This document shows positions 15,550 to 24,847 of a stretch of 64,000 bases of DNA, piece after piece. The notes under the pieces were generated by a model that did not search any database, had not been told where the DNA came from, and saw only the letters and a list, made by a program, of their open reading frames with translations. A program made the translations under genes and the position numbers. Source of the stretch: Paenibacillus sp. EZ-K15 (GTDB taxonomy: Bacteria; Bacillota; Bacilli; Paenibacillales; Paenibacillaceae). Numbering within the stretch: the stretch's first letter is position 1; each line of letters begins with the position of its first letter. The stretch is taken from the NCBI RefSeq assembly GCF_002573715.1, contig NZ_PDHM01000018.1, positions 84,000-147,999 on the forward strand, written 5' to 3'.

Positions 15550-17109
15550 TTATACCGCATCCGAGGCAGGAATCGTGTCCGGGATCATATCCCCTTTGAT
15601 ATACCAGGTCTTCGTATCCGTAATTCGGACATTCACGAAGCTGCCTATGAGATCCGCTGAGCCTTCGAAATGAACCAGCTTATTCGTGCGTGTGCGTCCC
15701 GACAGCATGGAATCATTGTTCTTGCTGACACCTTCTACAAGGACCTCCACCGTAGCGCCAAGCAGCCTGTCATTGCTCTGGCGGCTGTACTCACTAATGG
15801 CTGCATTCAGACGTTGAAGCCGCTCGCTCTTGACCTCCATCGGTACATTATCCTCCATCACTGCAGCCGGTGTTCCTTGGCGAGGAGAATAGATGAACGT
15901 ATAAGCAGCATCATAACCTACTTCTCGCACAAGAGACAGCGTCTCCTCAAACTGCTCATCGGTCTCACCGGGGAACCCGACAATAATGTCGGTGGTAAAC
16001 GCTACATTGGGAATTGCCTTCTTAATTTTATGGGCCAGTTCCAAATACGTCTCGCGTGTATATTTGCGGCTCATTTTTTTGAGCACTTCGGAGCTGCCCG
16101 ACTGTACCGGCAGATGAATATGCTCGACCAGGTTGCCACCCTTCGCCAGCACTTCGATCAGATGATCGTCGAAATCCCTTGGATGGGATGTCGTGAAGCG
16201 AATACGTGGGATATCGATCTTGTGAATATCATCCATCAGATCGCCGAAACGGTACTCGATATCTTCAAAATCCTTGCCGTAGGCGTTCACGTTCTGACCG
16301 AGCAGCGTAATTTCCTTATACCCTTGCCGGGCCAATTCACGAACCTCAGCAATGACATCCTCCGGACGCCGGCTGCGTTCCTTGCCGCGGGTGTATGGAA
16401 CGATGCAATATGTACAGAATTTATCACAGCCGTACATAATGTTGACCCAGCCGCGGAGCCCTTCTCTCTTCTTCGGAAGATTCTCAACAATGTCCCCCTC
16501 CTTGGACCACACTTCAACCACCATTTCCTTGCTGAAGAGCGCTTCCTGAATAAGGTGAGGCAGACGATGTACGTTGTGCGTACCAAAGATCAAGTCCACG
16601 AAGCCATGCTTTTGGAGAATTCGATTAACAACCGATTCTTCCTGCGACATACAGCCGCAAACCCCAAGCAGCATATCCGGCTTTTCGATCTTCAAATGCT
16701 TCAGGTGGCCGAGTTCGCCAAACACTTTGTCCTCCGCATTTTCACGAATGGCACATGTATTGAGCAAAATGATGTCCGCCTGCTTCCGATCCTCGGTTGC
16801 CTGGTAGCCCATCTGCTCCAGCAATCCCTTAATCGTCTCGGAATCATGCTCATTCATCTGACATCCGAACGTATACACAATATAATGCTTGCCAGCTCCG
16901 ATGCTTCGGAACTCTTCCGGCAGCTCGGTATCATACAATACTTCGACACTCTGCTTGCCGCGCTGTTTTTCCTGTCTATGATTAGGCTCCGAAAGGATGT
17001 TGATTTCCCGGCCATTGATGCGAATTCTCTTCCCGTGTTCATCTTCCGAGAGAACTTTGGCTCCTGAAAAATCAAAATACTTGGAGTAGTCCTTACTTTC
17101 TTTGGACAT
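15550..17109 (-). CDS. miaB: tRNA-2-methylthio-N6-dimethylallyladenosine synthase
   Basis: A 519-aa radical-SAM methylthiotransferase that modifies A37 of tRNAs reading UNN codons. The N-terminal UPF0004 domain has the auxiliary cluster cysteines in TFGCQMN (about 83), [10 protein letters not shown] (119) and CGCMS (about 153). The radical-SAM motif CDKFCTYC is at 228-235, and a C-terminal TRAM domain ends the protein. The first 70 residues are a non-conserved extension, as in B. subtilis YmcB. ATG start 9 bases after GGAG. Confidence 0.95.
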   Translation of the reverse strand: MSKESKDYSKYFDFSGAKVLSEDEHGKRIRINGREINILSEPNHRQEKQRGKQSVEVLYDTELPEEFRSIGAGKHYIVYTFGCQMNEHDSETIKGLLEQMGYQATEDRKQADIILLNTCAIRENAEDKVFGELGHLKHLKIEKPDMLLGVCGCMSQEESVVNRILQKHGFVDLIFGTHNVHRLPHLIQEALFSKEMVVEVWSKEGDIVENLPKKREGLRGWVNIMYGCDKFCTYCIVPYTRGKERSRRPEDVIAEVRELARQGYKEITLLGQNVNAYGKDFEDIEYRFGDLMDDIHKIDIPRIRFTTSHPRDFDDHLIEVLAKGGNLVEHIHLPVQSGSSEVLKKMSRKYTRETYLELAHKIKKAIPNVAFTTDIIVGFPGETDEQFEETLSLVREVGYDAAYTFIYSPRQGTPAAVMEDNVPMEVKSERLQRLNAAISEYSRQSNDRLLGATVEVLVEGVSKNNDSMLSGRTRTNKLVHFEGSADLIGSFVNVRITDTKTWYIKGDMIPDTIPASDAV

Positions 17110-17174
17110 GCTTGGTCACTCCTTAGATCCGCAAAATCTTTGGTTTACATGACAAAATATCTTAAATAGTACGT

Positions 17175-17342
17175 GTTCAAAAAGTCAGGTTTTCAGCACC
17201 GAGAAGGTTGGATGAAGCTAGGGACTGAGGAGCGGAGCGTAGGCAAAACCTACGTGAGCACCGGAAGGCCCGGCTGAATTCAATATTCGATGTCGATTAA
17301 GCTTCATGTGCTGCTTCGTGATCAAAAGATGACTTTTTGAAC
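17175..17342. repeat. 168-bp MITE-like palindromic repeat
   Basis: Perfect 13-bp terminal inverted repeats GTTCAAAAAGTCA/TGACTTTTTGAAC bound it. Inside are ATGAAGCT/AGCTTCAT arms and a central CGTAGG-CAAAA-CCTACG hairpin, so the whole element can fold into one long imperfect hairpin. It has no coding capacity. A second, partly visible copy ends the window at 1-33. It looks like a MITE or repetitive extragenic palindrome; I could not identify a clear target-site duplication. Confidence 0.8.
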
Positions 17343-17488
17343 TACCTCTAATAGGCACTATTTTAAATTATATCATGATCTTAAAACCTAAGCTACCACC
17401 CTGGCGTTATTGAGGCTAAACCTTAACAGATGAACTTTCTCCTTCAAATTGGCTTCCCGAAACATTAAACCCTTGGGAAATTTCAAAA

Positions 17489-17525
17489 AAGAGCCTGAAA
17501 TCGAAGTGAATCGACTCAGGCTCTT
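17489..17525 (-). terminator. Terminator of pduL
   Basis: AAGAGCCTGA ... TCAGGCTCTT hairpin followed on the minus strand by TTTTTTG, about 75 nt past the stop of pduL. Confidence 0.8.
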
Positions 17526-17600
17526 CCAGCTGTGATCGCTTAACAGCAGCACATGCGTGACACATACAGTATGTTCATAAAGGTTTACTGAAGCTATGGA

Positions 17601-18173
17601 TTAATCAATAATTTCAGCAGTGTCTCCGGTTTTGGCGCCAGCAGCGTTAGCTTCATCGGTATCGATGTGCATGTCGAGCGCAAAATTATCGGATACACGG
17701 GCAATGACGTTCTCCAGTACAAGACCGCGTTCGCCGCCTAAGCGTACCTTCAGCAGATCCTTGTCTTTAATCCCCCATTGATCCGCATCGGACGTATGGA
17801 AGTGAATGTGACGAGCAGCTACGATAACACCTTCGTCCACCGTTACTTCGCCTGCCGGGCCTTTAATCGTGATACCCGGGGTACCGGTAATGTTTCCGGA
17901 TTCGCGTACGGGTGCTTTCACACCGATGGCGAAGGAATCCGTGCGGGAAATTTCCAGCTGGGTAGCAGGACGTGCAGGTCCCAAAATTCTTACTTTATCG
18001 AATTGTCCCTTCGTTCCAATGACCGCTACCGTTTCGTTGGCTGCGAATTGTCCTGGTTGGGACAATGGTTTGAACTCTGTAAGCTGATATCCAGGGCCGA
18101 ACAAAGCCTCAATATGCTCTTGGGTTAAATGAATATGGCGGGCGGATACACCCACAGGTACAGTTTTACTCAT
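17601..18173 (-). CDS. pduL: Phosphate propanoyltransferase (PduL family)
   Basis: A 190-aa PduL-type phosphotransacylase, interconverting acyl-CoA and acyl phosphate. The two metal-binding His motifs are present: VSARHIHLTQEH near residue 10 and VAARHIHFHTSDA near residue 125, plus the LGPARPATQLEISRTD repeat unit. No N-terminal encapsulation peptide precedes the domain, so it is probably a cytosolic, housekeeping-type enzyme (acetyl or propionyl phosphate formation). ATG start nine bases after AAGGAG; earlier in-frame ATGs lack an SD. No microcompartment genes are near. Confidence 0.92.
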   Translation of the reverse strand: MSKTVPVGVSARHIHLTQEHIEALFGPGYQLTEFKPLSQPGQFAANETVAVIGTKGQFDKVRILGPARPATQLEISRTDSFAIGVKAPVRESGNITGTPGITIKGPAGEVTVDEGVIVAARHIHFHTSDADQWGIKDKDLLKVRLGGERGLVLENVIARVSDNFALDMHIDTDEANAAGAKTGDTAEIID

Positions 18174-18248
18174 CTGTCTCACTCCTTGTTTTTCTCTATA
18201 TGCTGTACATGCCATCACCTATTATACTCTCTATTACCCAAAAATAAA

Positions 18249-18276
18249 AAGGCAACCCGGGTGATTCAGGCCGCCT
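18249..18276 (-). terminator. Terminator of the dipeptidase gene
   Basis: Minus-strand AAGGCGGCC pairs with GGGTTGCCTT (two G-T pairs) and is followed by TTTTTATTTT. Confidence 0.65.
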
Positions 18277-18351
18277 TCTTCCGTTTCTCGAGCAATCTGC
18301 AACAGGATTGTCAAAGTTATCCTCGAATCATAGTCGTTATGCGAAAGTTTA

Positions 18352-19320
18352 CTACGCTCGGGCTGACATTGAAGGTAAATTCTGCTCAAGAAAATGGAGG
18401 GTATACTCCGACATCCAGCCCTTGACCATCGATTCAGGATAATGTTTAAGCAGCAGCTCCTGAAAATCCGGATACCGGCCCGGATGCTCAAGTCCGGCAA
18501 CCCATTGATCAATCCCGTCGAAATCCGAACCAAACATGATGTGCTTCTCTCCGCCCAGCTCACAAATCTTCTCGATATGCGGCAATACGTCCTCCGGCTT
18601 GACACGCTCCACTCCGCTGCGGATAAACCAGGGCACAAACGTGATTCCGATCATCCCGTTTAGCGCGATTAATGCCCGTATCTGTTCATCATTCAAATTC
18701 CGGGGATGCTGGCAGACGGAGTACGCATTGGAATGCGAGGCAATGATGGGCCCTTTGGTCAACTCCGCGAGCTCCCAGAAGCCAGCTTGGGACAGATGGG
18801 ACACATCCAGAATGATACCTGTCGAATTGCATAGCTCCACCAGTTGACGCCCCCGTTCTGTGAATCCCCCATTTCGCTGCTCCAATGCTCCATCTGCAGC
18901 CCAGTTCGCATAATTCCAGGTAATCCCCATAAAACGAACGCCCATCTCAAACAAGAGCTGGACGTAATACAGATTCCCCTCCAGCCCGTCAACGCCTTCC
19001 AGCGACAGAACGCCGTACCGTCCATTCTTCCGTTGTACGATCTCTTGGACTTGCTCCCGCCAGAGCAGGGGCTTCAGATGACCCGGTTTAACAATGCGGC
19101 TGCGGTAAGTATCGATTTGTGCCAGCACCCGTTCAAAGGAGGGTCTCCCCCATTTCTCCGATAAAAAAACAGCGAACACCTGAAGAGCCAGATCACCCTC
19201 CTCCATGCGCTGCAGCGTTACATCCAAATGCGGGTCATCCACAAAGGAAGCTTGGGAATCTTCCCACATTTTGCTCAAAACATCACAGTGAAAATCAACC
19301 GTCCGCATCGCGCCGTTCAT
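18352..19320 (-). CDS. Membrane-dipeptidase-family metallopeptidase (M19)
   Basis: A 322-aa peptidase M19 / renal dipeptidase-like zinc enzyme. Metal ligands appear in order: DFHCDV near residue 10, SLEGVDGLEG near 125, ILDVSHLSQAG near 172, IIASHSNA near 193, and the closing GSDFDGID near 265. The family hydrolyses dipeptides, including D-amino-acid-containing ones, and could recycle wall peptides. No signal peptide. AAGGGAG directly abuts the ATG at 19320; a second ATG at 19308 lies 12 bases after it, so the start is uncertain. It is inserted between pduL and spoVS, unlike in B. subtilis. Confidence 0.88.
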   Translation of the reverse strand: MNGAMRTVDFHCDVLSKMWEDSQASFVDDPHLDVTLQRMEEGDLALQVFAVFLSEKWGRPSFERVLAQIDTYRSRIVKPGHLKPLLWREQVQEIVQRKNGRYGVLSLEGVDGLEGNLYYVQLLFEMGVRFMGITWNYANWAADGALEQRNGGFTERGRQLVELCNSTGIILDVSHLSQAGFWELAELTKGPIIASHSNAYSVCQHPRNLNDEQIRALIALNGMIGITFVPWFIRSGVERVKPEDVLPHIEKICELGGEKHIMFGSDFDGIDQWVAGLEHPGRYPDFQELLLKHYPESMVKGWMSEYTLHFLEQNLPSMSARA

Positions 19321-19347
19321 CTCCCTTCTAAACTTGTCACAGCAAAA

Positions 19348-19379
19348 AGCCTGTTTACACCAAGGAGAGTAAACAGGCT
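19348..19379 (-). terminator. Terminator of spoVS
   Basis: AGCCTGTTTAC/GTAAACAGGCT, perfect 11-bp stem, followed by TTTTTGCTG on the minus strand, 21 nt beyond the spoVS stop. Confidence 0.85.
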
Positions 19380-19399
19380 AATACCTCAACATTCGAAAT

Positions 19400-19660
19400 T
19401 TATCTAGGTTCTACGATCAATTTAATTGCCGTCCGGTCTTCGCCATCAATCACAATATCCGTAAAAGCAGGGATACAAATCAAATCCACCCCGCTCGGTG
19501 CTACAAATCCCCGGGCAATCGCTACCGCTTTAATGGCCTGGTTCAGTGCTCCCGCCCCAATCGCTTGCAGTTCCGCCCCGCCGCGCTCCCTAAGAACTCC
19601 AGCGAGCGCCCCTGCAACTGAATTAGGATTGGATTTTGCTGAAACTTTTAATACTTCCAT
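19400..19660 (-). CDS. spoVS: Stage V sporulation protein S
   Basis: An 86-aa Alba-like protein, highly conserved in spore formers: MEVLKVSAKSNPNSVAGALA at the N-terminus and IDLICIPAFTDI-like (VDLICIPAFTDIVI) near residue 60. In B. subtilis loss of SpoVS blocks sporulation at stage V; it probably binds nucleic acid. Strong SD AGGGGAGG ahead of the ATG. A sigma-H promoter match lies upstream, consistent with known sigma-H dependence. It follows rny and ymdB as in B. subtilis. Confidence 0.95.
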   Translation of the reverse strand: MEVLKVSAKSNPNSVAGALAGVLRERGGAELQAIGAGALNQAIKAVAIARGFVAPSGVDLICIPAFTDIVIDGEDRTAIKLIVEPR

Positions 19661-19715
19661 GGTAAGTACCTCCCCTGGGAATGTTGAGTGATGGTTTGCT
19701 TCCGCTTACTAGATG

Positions 19716-19744
19716 TTATTCGTGAGAGGGGAAAAAATTCCTGC
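19716..19744 (-). promoter_or_regulatory. Sigma-H promoter of spoVS
   Basis: On the minus strand the -35 GCAGGAATT (19744-19736) fits RNAGGAWWW exactly. An 11-bp spacer leads to CACGAATAA (19724-19716), which matches RNNGAATWW except its first base. It ends about 55 bp before the spoVS start codon. Confidence 0.7.
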
Positions 19745-19789
19745 TTTTTACCATCCGTTCCTAATTTAATTAAACGGATTCCGCCTTTT

Positions 19790-20593
19790 TTAATCCATCC
19801 GCCATTCGTCTTCGTACATGCGGATTTTTTGTATCTTCCGTGCTCTTCCCGTTTCCTCATCCATATCCACGCACACGGCATGGAACTGCCATTTGCCTTC
19901 GTCGACCTGGAAACGAGCAGGAAGCTGGGTCTTGAACTTATACATTACCGCATCACGCTGCATGCCGAGGATGCCTTCCTTGGAGCCCACCATGCCGGTA
20001 TCCGTAATGTAAGCCGTTCCTCCCGGCAGTATGGTATCGTCATTGCTTTGCACGTGCGTGTGCGTTCCGACCACCATCGAGGCGCGGCCTTCCAGATGCC
20101 ATCCCATAGCAATCTTCTCCGAGGTCGCCTCTGCATGGAAGTCCACCAGAATGCACTTCGTCTTCTGGAGAAGTTCATCCACAATGTCATCGGCTGCACG
20201 AAACGGGCAATCGATCGCTGGCAGGAATGTTCGTCCCTGTAGATTCACAATCGCTAGCTGTTTGCCGTTCGCTTTGATGATCGTGTATCCGCGGCCCGGT
20301 GTGCCGGGCGGAAAGTTTGCCGGACGAATCATGCGAGGCTCATCATCGATAAACTCAAAAATATCCTTGTTATCCCACGTGTGGTTTCCCAAGGTGATGC
20401 CATGAATGCCCCAATTAAAAAATTCATTGGCTATGGCCGAGGTAATGCCGCGTCCTGAAGCTGCATTCTCCCCATTGGCAATAATGATGTGCGGATTATA
20501 TTTGGACTTCAGCTCCGGAAGGGAAGCCTTCAAAGCTTTACGACCTGTACTGCCGACAATGTCTCCGATGAATAATACGTTGATGTCAATCAC
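19790..20593 (-). CDS. ymdB: YmdB metallophosphoesterase (2',3'-cyclic nucleotide phosphodiesterase)
   Basis: About 267 aa, TIGR00282 family. Metal ligands: NVLFIGDIVG at the start, NGENAASGRGIT near 40, GNHTWDNK near 70, VDFHAEATSEK near 150, and GTHTHVQSND near 178. In B. subtilis YmdB is a phosphodiesterase that influences biofilm/motility choice and lies between rny and spoVS, as here. The start is odd: AAGGAG is followed at eight bases by ATC (20584), where homologues have Met. The only standard in-frame codon nearby is GTG at 20593, overlapping the SD. I give GTG as the conservative start. Confidence 0.92.
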   Translation of the reverse strand: MIDINVLFIGDIVGSTGRKALKASLPELKSKYNPHIIIANGENAASGRGITSAIANEFFNWGIHGITLGNHTWDNKDIFEFIDDEPRMIRPANFPPGTPGRGYTIIKANGKQLAIVNLQGRTFLPAIDCPFRAADDIVDELLQKTKCILVDFHAEATSEKIAMGWHLEGRASMVVGTHTHVQSNDDTILPGGTAYITDTGMVGSKEGILGMQRDAVMYKFKTQLPARFQVDEGKWQFHAVCVDMDEETGRARKIQKIRMYEDEWRMD

Positions 20594-20679
20594 TCCTTCA
20601 GGGATGCTTGTCCTGATTCCCGGCAAGACCGTTCCCGATTCATAAATGTCCGAACTGTATTTTCGGAAATTTCAAAGAT

Positions 20680-20708
20680 AAAAAGTGGCCGGATTGCGGC
20701 CACTTTTT
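20680..20708 (-). terminator. Terminator of rny
   Basis: AAAAAGTGGCCG/CGGCCACTTTTT, a perfect 12-bp stem with five-base loop, 12 nt past the rny stop. Confidence 0.85.
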
Positions 20709-20720
20709 AAGGTCCAAACT

Positions 20721-22262
20721 CTATTTTGCGTAATCCACCGCTCGGGTTTCCCGGATAACGGTGACTTTGATATGACCCGGATAATCCAGTTCATTCTCAA
20801 TCGTTTTGGTAATGTCGCGTGCCAAGCGGAATGCTTCGGCATCGTCGATTTTCTCAGGCTGTACCATGACACGAACTTCACGTCCTGCTTGAATGGCATA
20901 GGATTTCTCAACGCCTTCAAAGGATTCGGAAATTTCTTCGAGCTTCTCAAGACGACGGATATACGTCTCAAGCGTCTCTCTGCGTGCTCCCGGTCTGGCA
21001 GCAGACAATGCGTCAGCTGCGCCAACCAGCATGGCAATAACCGAAGTTGCTTCACAATCACCGTGATGAGAGGCAATGCTGTTGATAACCACCGGATGTT
21101 CCTTATACTTCTTCGCCAGCTCCACGCCGATTTCAACGTGCGATCCTTCCACTTCATGATCCAGCGCTTTACCGATGTCATGCAACAGTCCTGCCCGTTT
21201 CGCAAGCACGATGTCTTCGCCCAATTCGCCGGCCATCAGCCCAGTCAAATAGGCCACTTCCATGGAGTGTTTCAACACATTTTGTCCATAGCTTGTACGG
21301 AATTTCAGTCGACCCAGAATTTTGATCAAATCTGGATGCAAACCGTGAACGCCAACCTCGAAGGTGGCTTGTTCTCCATACTCGCGAATGCGTTCGTCCA
21401 CTTCTTTGCGGGATTTCTCCACCATTTCTTCGATACGAGCCGGATGAATCCGTCCGTCTGCCACGAGCTTTTCCAAAGCTGTACGGGCAATTTCACGGCG
21501 AATCGGATCAAAACCGGAGAGAATAACAGCTTCCGGAGTATCATCGATAATAAGGTCAATCCCTGTAAGGGTCTCAAGCGCACGAATGTTTCGGCCTTCA
21601 CGTCCGATAATCCGGCCCTTCATTTCTTCATTCGGCAAGGTGACTACAGATACCGTGGTCTCAGCTACGTGATCAGCCGCACAGCGTTGAATAGCCAGCG
21701 TGATGATCTCGCGTGATTTCTTATCTGCCTCTTCCTTCGCCTGCTGCTCGATTTCTTTAATCATCTGAGCGGTTTCATGACGAACTTCCTGCTCAACATT
21801 ACTGAGAATGATGCTGCGGGCATCCTCCATCGTGAGGTTGGAGATGCGCTCCAGTTCTGTCGTTTGTTTCTTGTAAATGGCATCGATTTGCTGCTGGGTC
21901 TCTTCTATTCGTTTCTCTTTGTTCGCCACTTGTTCTTCTTTACGTTCCAAAGATTCTATTTTTTTATCCAGCGACTCTTCCTTTTGCAACAATCTGCGCT
22001 CCTGCCGTTGAATTTCATTCCGGCGCTCACGAGTGTCTTTTTCAGCTTCGGCTCTGATTTTATGAACTTCGTCTTTAGCTTCAAGAACCGTTTCTTTCTT
22101 CAATGCTTCTGCTTCCTTCTTCGCACTTTCTACGATCTGCAAAGCGGCATGCTCGGCACTGGAAATTTTAGCTTCTGCAAGGGATTTGCGAATAAAATAA
22201 CCGAACCCAAAGAATATAGCGGCTACAACGAGAACGATTATGATCCACCAAATGGAATCCAT
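20721..22262 (-). CDS. rny: Ribonuclease Y
   Basis: A 513-aa membrane-anchored endoribonuclease that starts mRNA decay in Firmicutes. Order of domains: N-terminal transmembrane helix ([19 protein letters not shown]), long charged coiled coil to about residue 200, KH domain with [15 protein letters not shown] near 220, then the HD domain with [19 protein letters not shown] near 355. ATG follows a strong GAGGAGGTGATC. It may act with the YmcA-type protein encoded at 15.0 kb (known for the B. subtilis Ric complex). Confidence 0.97.
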   Translation of the reverse strand: MDSIWWIIIVLVVAAIFFGFGYFIRKSLAEAKISSAEHAALQIVESAKKEAEALKKETVLEAKDEVHKIRAEAEKDTRERRNEIQRQERRLLQKEESLDKKIESLERKEEQVANKEKRIEETQQQIDAIYKKQTTELERISNLTMEDARSIILSNVEQEVRHETAQMIKEIEQQAKEEADKKSREIITLAIQRCAADHVAETTVSVVTLPNEEMKGRIIGREGRNIRALETLTGIDLIIDDTPEAVILSGFDPIRREIARTALEKLVADGRIHPARIEEMVEKSRKEVDERIREYGEQATFEVGVHGLHPDLIKILGRLKFRTSYGQNVLKHSMEVAYLTGLMAGELGEDIVLAKRAGLLHDIGKALDHEVEGSHVEIGVELAKKYKEHPVVINSIASHHGDCEATSVIAMLVGAADALSAARPGARRETLETYIRRLEKLEEISESFEGVEKSYAIQAGREVRVMVQPEKIDDAEAFRLARDITKTIENELDYPGHIKVTVIRETRAVDYAK

Positions 22263-22621
22263 CTGATCACCTCCTCGTTGGTTCCTCCAAGGCATTCCTT
22301 GGGAAATGTGCAATTGTCAGGTTACTCATTCATACATAAAATTTTCCGGCAGTGGAAGCTGCCGTCCATACTGCGAACGCCGTATCACGTACGCAAATTC
22401 CGCCTTAACCAGCGGAATACATTTCACTATGAATTGGCGATTTAAGAATCTTTCACAAAGTAGTCACTTTTTTGGAAGGAAAAAGGATTCTAATTTATGA
22501 TAAAAAGATTCATATTTATTTTAGTATTTATAAAAAGATATTGTCAAGGGAAAGCAATGGGTAAACGTCAGTTTCATCCAACGAAACCATTTCTTTCACG
22601 AAAAAGTGCCCAATTTGCCCT
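22263..22621. other. 359-bp intergenic region upstream of rny
   Basis: No gene. It holds a sigma-A promoter candidate (22518-22547) that would give a leader of about 250 nt for rny, and AT-rich DNA. An imperfect inverted repeat AAGAATC/GGATTCT spans about 22443-22494 in that leader. Confidence 0.6.
22518..22547 (-). promoter_or_regulatory. Sigma-A promoter candidate for rny
   Basis: Minus-strand TTGACA (22547-22542), 18-bp spacer, TAAAAT (22523-22518). Confidence 0.6.
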
Positions 22622-23359
22622 TTATTCGAAATCTTCCAGCCCCTCGTCCCACTCGCCCTGTTGCTGATCCTCATCGACCAGAAGTTTGAGTACCTGACGC
22701 ACTTGCTCCCCGCCGAAGCCCCTACGCATTAAATATGCTCCCGTTTTACGTTTGCGATCCAGCATCTCCCCATGGGTTTGCTGCCATTTTTTCCGTCCCA
22801 CGGCGAGCGCGCTCTCCAATTCGGCATCTGCACTGATCTCGCCCAATGCCTCGGAGATCAGCTCCGTGCCGATTCCCTTCTGTCTCAGTTCCTGCTTGAC
22901 CCACAGCCGTCCCTTCTTATGGCTGGTCATTCGCTGCTCTGTCCACATCTTGGCGTATAACGCGTCATCAATCAGCTTGTCCTTCTCCAGGCGCTCCAGC
23001 GTCGTCTCCACGCTGCTCGGCTCGAAACCTTTTTGCTGCAGTCGCTGGGTAACCTCCTTGGCTGTTCTTGGCTTCCTAGCCAGATGATTCAGCGCCTCTA
23101 CGTAAGCCCGCTGTCGCTCGTCGGCCACGATAATTTCTTCCAGCTCTTCCTTGCGAAAAACATTTCCCTTGAACATCCGGTATTTCAGCATTACATCTTC
23201 ATGAACGGTCATGAGGTACGGACCAAACGCGATTTGGTATCGGTGTTTGGGCTTTTTCAGCATTTCGACTGACGTTACAACCAAATCCTCGTGAGCCGGG
23301 AAATGCTCAATACCTGATGATTCTGCCTGCTCCGACATTTCTTTATTCTCTTCTTCCAT
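22622..23359 (-). CDS. recX: Regulatory protein RecX
   Basis: A 245-aa RecX-family protein made of repeated three-helix units: ALNHLARKPRTAKEVTQRL near 92, DKLIDDALYAKMWTEQR near 130, KKGRLWVKQELRQKGIG near 150 and TGAYLMRRGFGGEQV near 210. The extra 85 N-terminal residues are typical of Firmicute RecX. It binds RecA filaments and modulates strand exchange. It lies 140 bp downstream of recA on the same strand. Good SD GAGAGGAG before the ATG. Confidence 0.93.
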   Translation of the reverse strand: MEEENKEMSEQAESSGIEHFPAHEDLVVTSVEMLKKPKHRYQIAFGPYLMTVHEDVMLKYRMFKGNVFRKEELEEIIVADERQRAYVEALNHLARKPRTAKEVTQRLQQKGFEPSSVETTLERLEKDKLIDDALYAKMWTEQRMTSHKKGRLWVKQELRQKGIGTELISEALGEISADAELESALAVGRKKWQQTHGEMLDRKRKTGAYLMRRGFGGEQVRQVLKLLVDEDQQQGEWDEGLEDFE

Positions 23360-23433
23360 ATGTCGCTCCTCTCACTGCCGCACCATCCTGAGTAAAATAA
23401 CCAAGACTGACTCTCAAGTCTGGTAAATGCAAA

Positions 23434-23471
23434 GAAGACCGTCTGGCGTTACAAACACCGGACAGTCCTCA
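23434..23471 (-). terminator. Imperfect hairpin between recA and recX
   Basis: GGACTGTCCGG and GCCAGACGGTCTTC pair with mismatches around a TGTTTGTAAC loop, about 28 nt after recA. It could attenuate read-through into recX rather than fully stop it. Confidence 0.5.
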
Positions 23472-23498
23472 ACACTGTAATCGTTAACCAGCAATTTA

Positions 23499-24560
23499 CT
23501 ACTCTACTTTAAACAACTCTTGCTCTTCTATTTCCTCTTGTTCCTTATCCTTCTCGGAAGGCTCAGGAACAGCCGTAGTCAGATTGCTCGCTTCACGGAT
23601 TTTGTTCTCGATAACACTAGCGATCTCCGGATTCTCCTTCAAGAATTGCTTCGCATTCTCACGTCCTTGGCCAAGACGGTCACCTGCATAAGAATACCAT
23701 GCACCACTCTTATCCACGATATCGAGGTCCGTTCCGATATCGATTAGGCTTCCCTCTCTAGAGATGCCTTCACCGTACATAATATCAAGCTCAGCCTGTT
23801 TGAAAGGTGGCGCTACCTTGTTCTTAACAACCTTAATCCGTGTGCGGTTACCCACCACATCGTTCCCCATCTTGATGCTCTCAATTCGACGCACGTCCAA
23901 ACGAACCGTCGAGTAGAACTTCAGAGCACGTCCGCCTGGAGTCGTCTCAGGGTTACCAAACATAACACCAACCTTCTCACGAAGCTGGTTGATAAAGATG
24001 GCAATCGTTTTCGATTTATTAATAGCACCCGACAATTTACGAAGAGCCTGGGACATCAGACGAGCTTGCAGACCTACGTGGGAGTCACCCATGTCGCCTT
24101 CAATTTCAGCTTTTGGTACAAGCGCAGCAACCGAGTCAATAACGATGACATCAACTGCACCACTGCGTACCAGAGCTTCCGCAATTTCCAGCGCCTGCTC
24201 ACCCGTGTCCGGTTGGGAGAGCAGCAATTCATCAATATTAACGCCCAGTTTGCTTGCATACGATGGATCCAGAGCATGCTCGGCATCGATAAATGCAGCC
24301 TGTCCACCAGCTCTCTGAACCTCCGCAATAGCATGGAGGGCTACTGTTGTTTTACCGGAGGATTCCGGTCCATACACTTCAATAATCCGGCCTCTAGGCA
24401 AGCCGCCGGTTCCTAAAGCTATATCCAATGCCAACGATCCGCTCGGCACAATCTCAACTTGCATGTGGGTGGATTCACCCAGTTTCATGATGGAACCTTT
24501 TCCGAACTGTTTCTCTATCTGACGAAGCGCCATTTCCAGCGCAGCACGACGATCTGACAA
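23499..24560 (-). CDS. recA: Recombinase RecA
   Basis: A 353-aa RecA: Walker [10 protein letters not shown] near residue 66, Walker [15 protein letters not shown] near 140, L1 [19 protein letters not shown]2 [19 protein letters not shown] near 195, and a C-terminal acidic tail ending in QELFKVE. It drives homologous repair and LexA self-cleavage. The start is ambiguous: TTG 24560 gives the family-typical [14 protein letters not shown], while GTG 24569 lies only two bases after GAAGGG. A sigma-A promoter and a LexA box lie upstream. Confidence 0.97.
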   Translation of the reverse strand: MSDRRAALEMALRQIEKQFGKGSIMKLGESTHMQVEIVPSGSLALDIALGTGGLPRGRIIEVYGPESSGKTTVALHAIAEVQRAGGQAAFIDAEHALDPSYASKLGVNIDELLLSQPDTGEQALEIAEALVRSGAVDVIVIDSVAALVPKAEIEGDMGDSHVGLQARLMSQALRKLSGAINKSKTIAIFINQLREKVGVMFGNPETTPGGRALKFYSTVRLDVRRIESIKMGNDVVGNRTRIKVVKNKVAPPFKQAELDIMYGEGISREGSLIDIGTDLDIVDKSGAWYSYAGDRLGQGRENAKQFLKENPEIASVIENKIREASNLTTAVPEPSEKDKEQEEIEEQELFKVE

Positions 24561-24592
24561 TTGTTCCACAACCCTTCACTGTTGATAGTCAT

Positions 24593-24644
24593 ATCATACC
24601 TTGTTTTGACACGTTTGCCAAGCTTTTTTTCGAACATACATTCG
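24593..24644 (-). promoter_or_regulatory. recA promoter with LexA (SOS) box
   Basis: Minus-strand TTGGCA (24621-24616), 17-bp spacer and TATGAT (24598-24593) form a sigma-A promoter. CGAACATACATTCG at 24631-24644 differs by one base from the palindromic Firmicute LexA box CGAAC-N4-GTTCG and lies about nine bases upstream of the -35. Confidence 0.8.
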
Positions 24645-24700
24645 TTTTTTTTATTCAACGCCCCTTCCGGTATATGCTCCATACCCTATGTATAAAGAAC

Positions 24701-24739
24701 AAGAACCGTGGCAACATCATTCGATATGCCACGGTTCTT
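24701..24739 (-). terminator. Terminator of cinA
   Basis: AAGAACCGTGGCA/TGCCACGGTTCTT, a perfect 13-bp stem, about 110 nt past the cinA stop and followed by TGTTC on the minus side. Confidence 0.7.
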
Positions 24740-24847
24740 CCGTATTTCCCATTATACTTGGAACTGTTCATTAATTCAAGAAGAGGCACCAAGCAAGGTG
24801 TAAATTATTTACTTTTTTTGAAAAGCGGATCTCTCTATTCTGCAAAA

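Larger units (their letters stand above)
17110..17600. other. 491-bp intergenic region with palindromic repeat
   Basis: Contains the complete 168-bp repeat (17175-17342), a terminator for pduL (17489-17525) and otherwise AT-rich DNA with the miaB upstream region. No gene seen. Confidence 0.7.

Noticed and set aside
15670-17067. 465-codon open frame on the plus strand
   Set aside because: It lies wholly antisense to miaB, which has all its catalytic motifs. Its protein has no family features and no SD; it reflects codon bias of the real gene.
17601-18173. Part of a bacterial microcompartment operon
   Set aside because: No shell proteins or aldehyde dehydrogenase are nearby and no encapsulation peptide precedes the domain; a housekeeping PduL is more likely.
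20685-21716. 343-codon open frame on the plus strand
   Set aside because: Antisense to rny, beginning inside its terminator hairpin; no protein family features.
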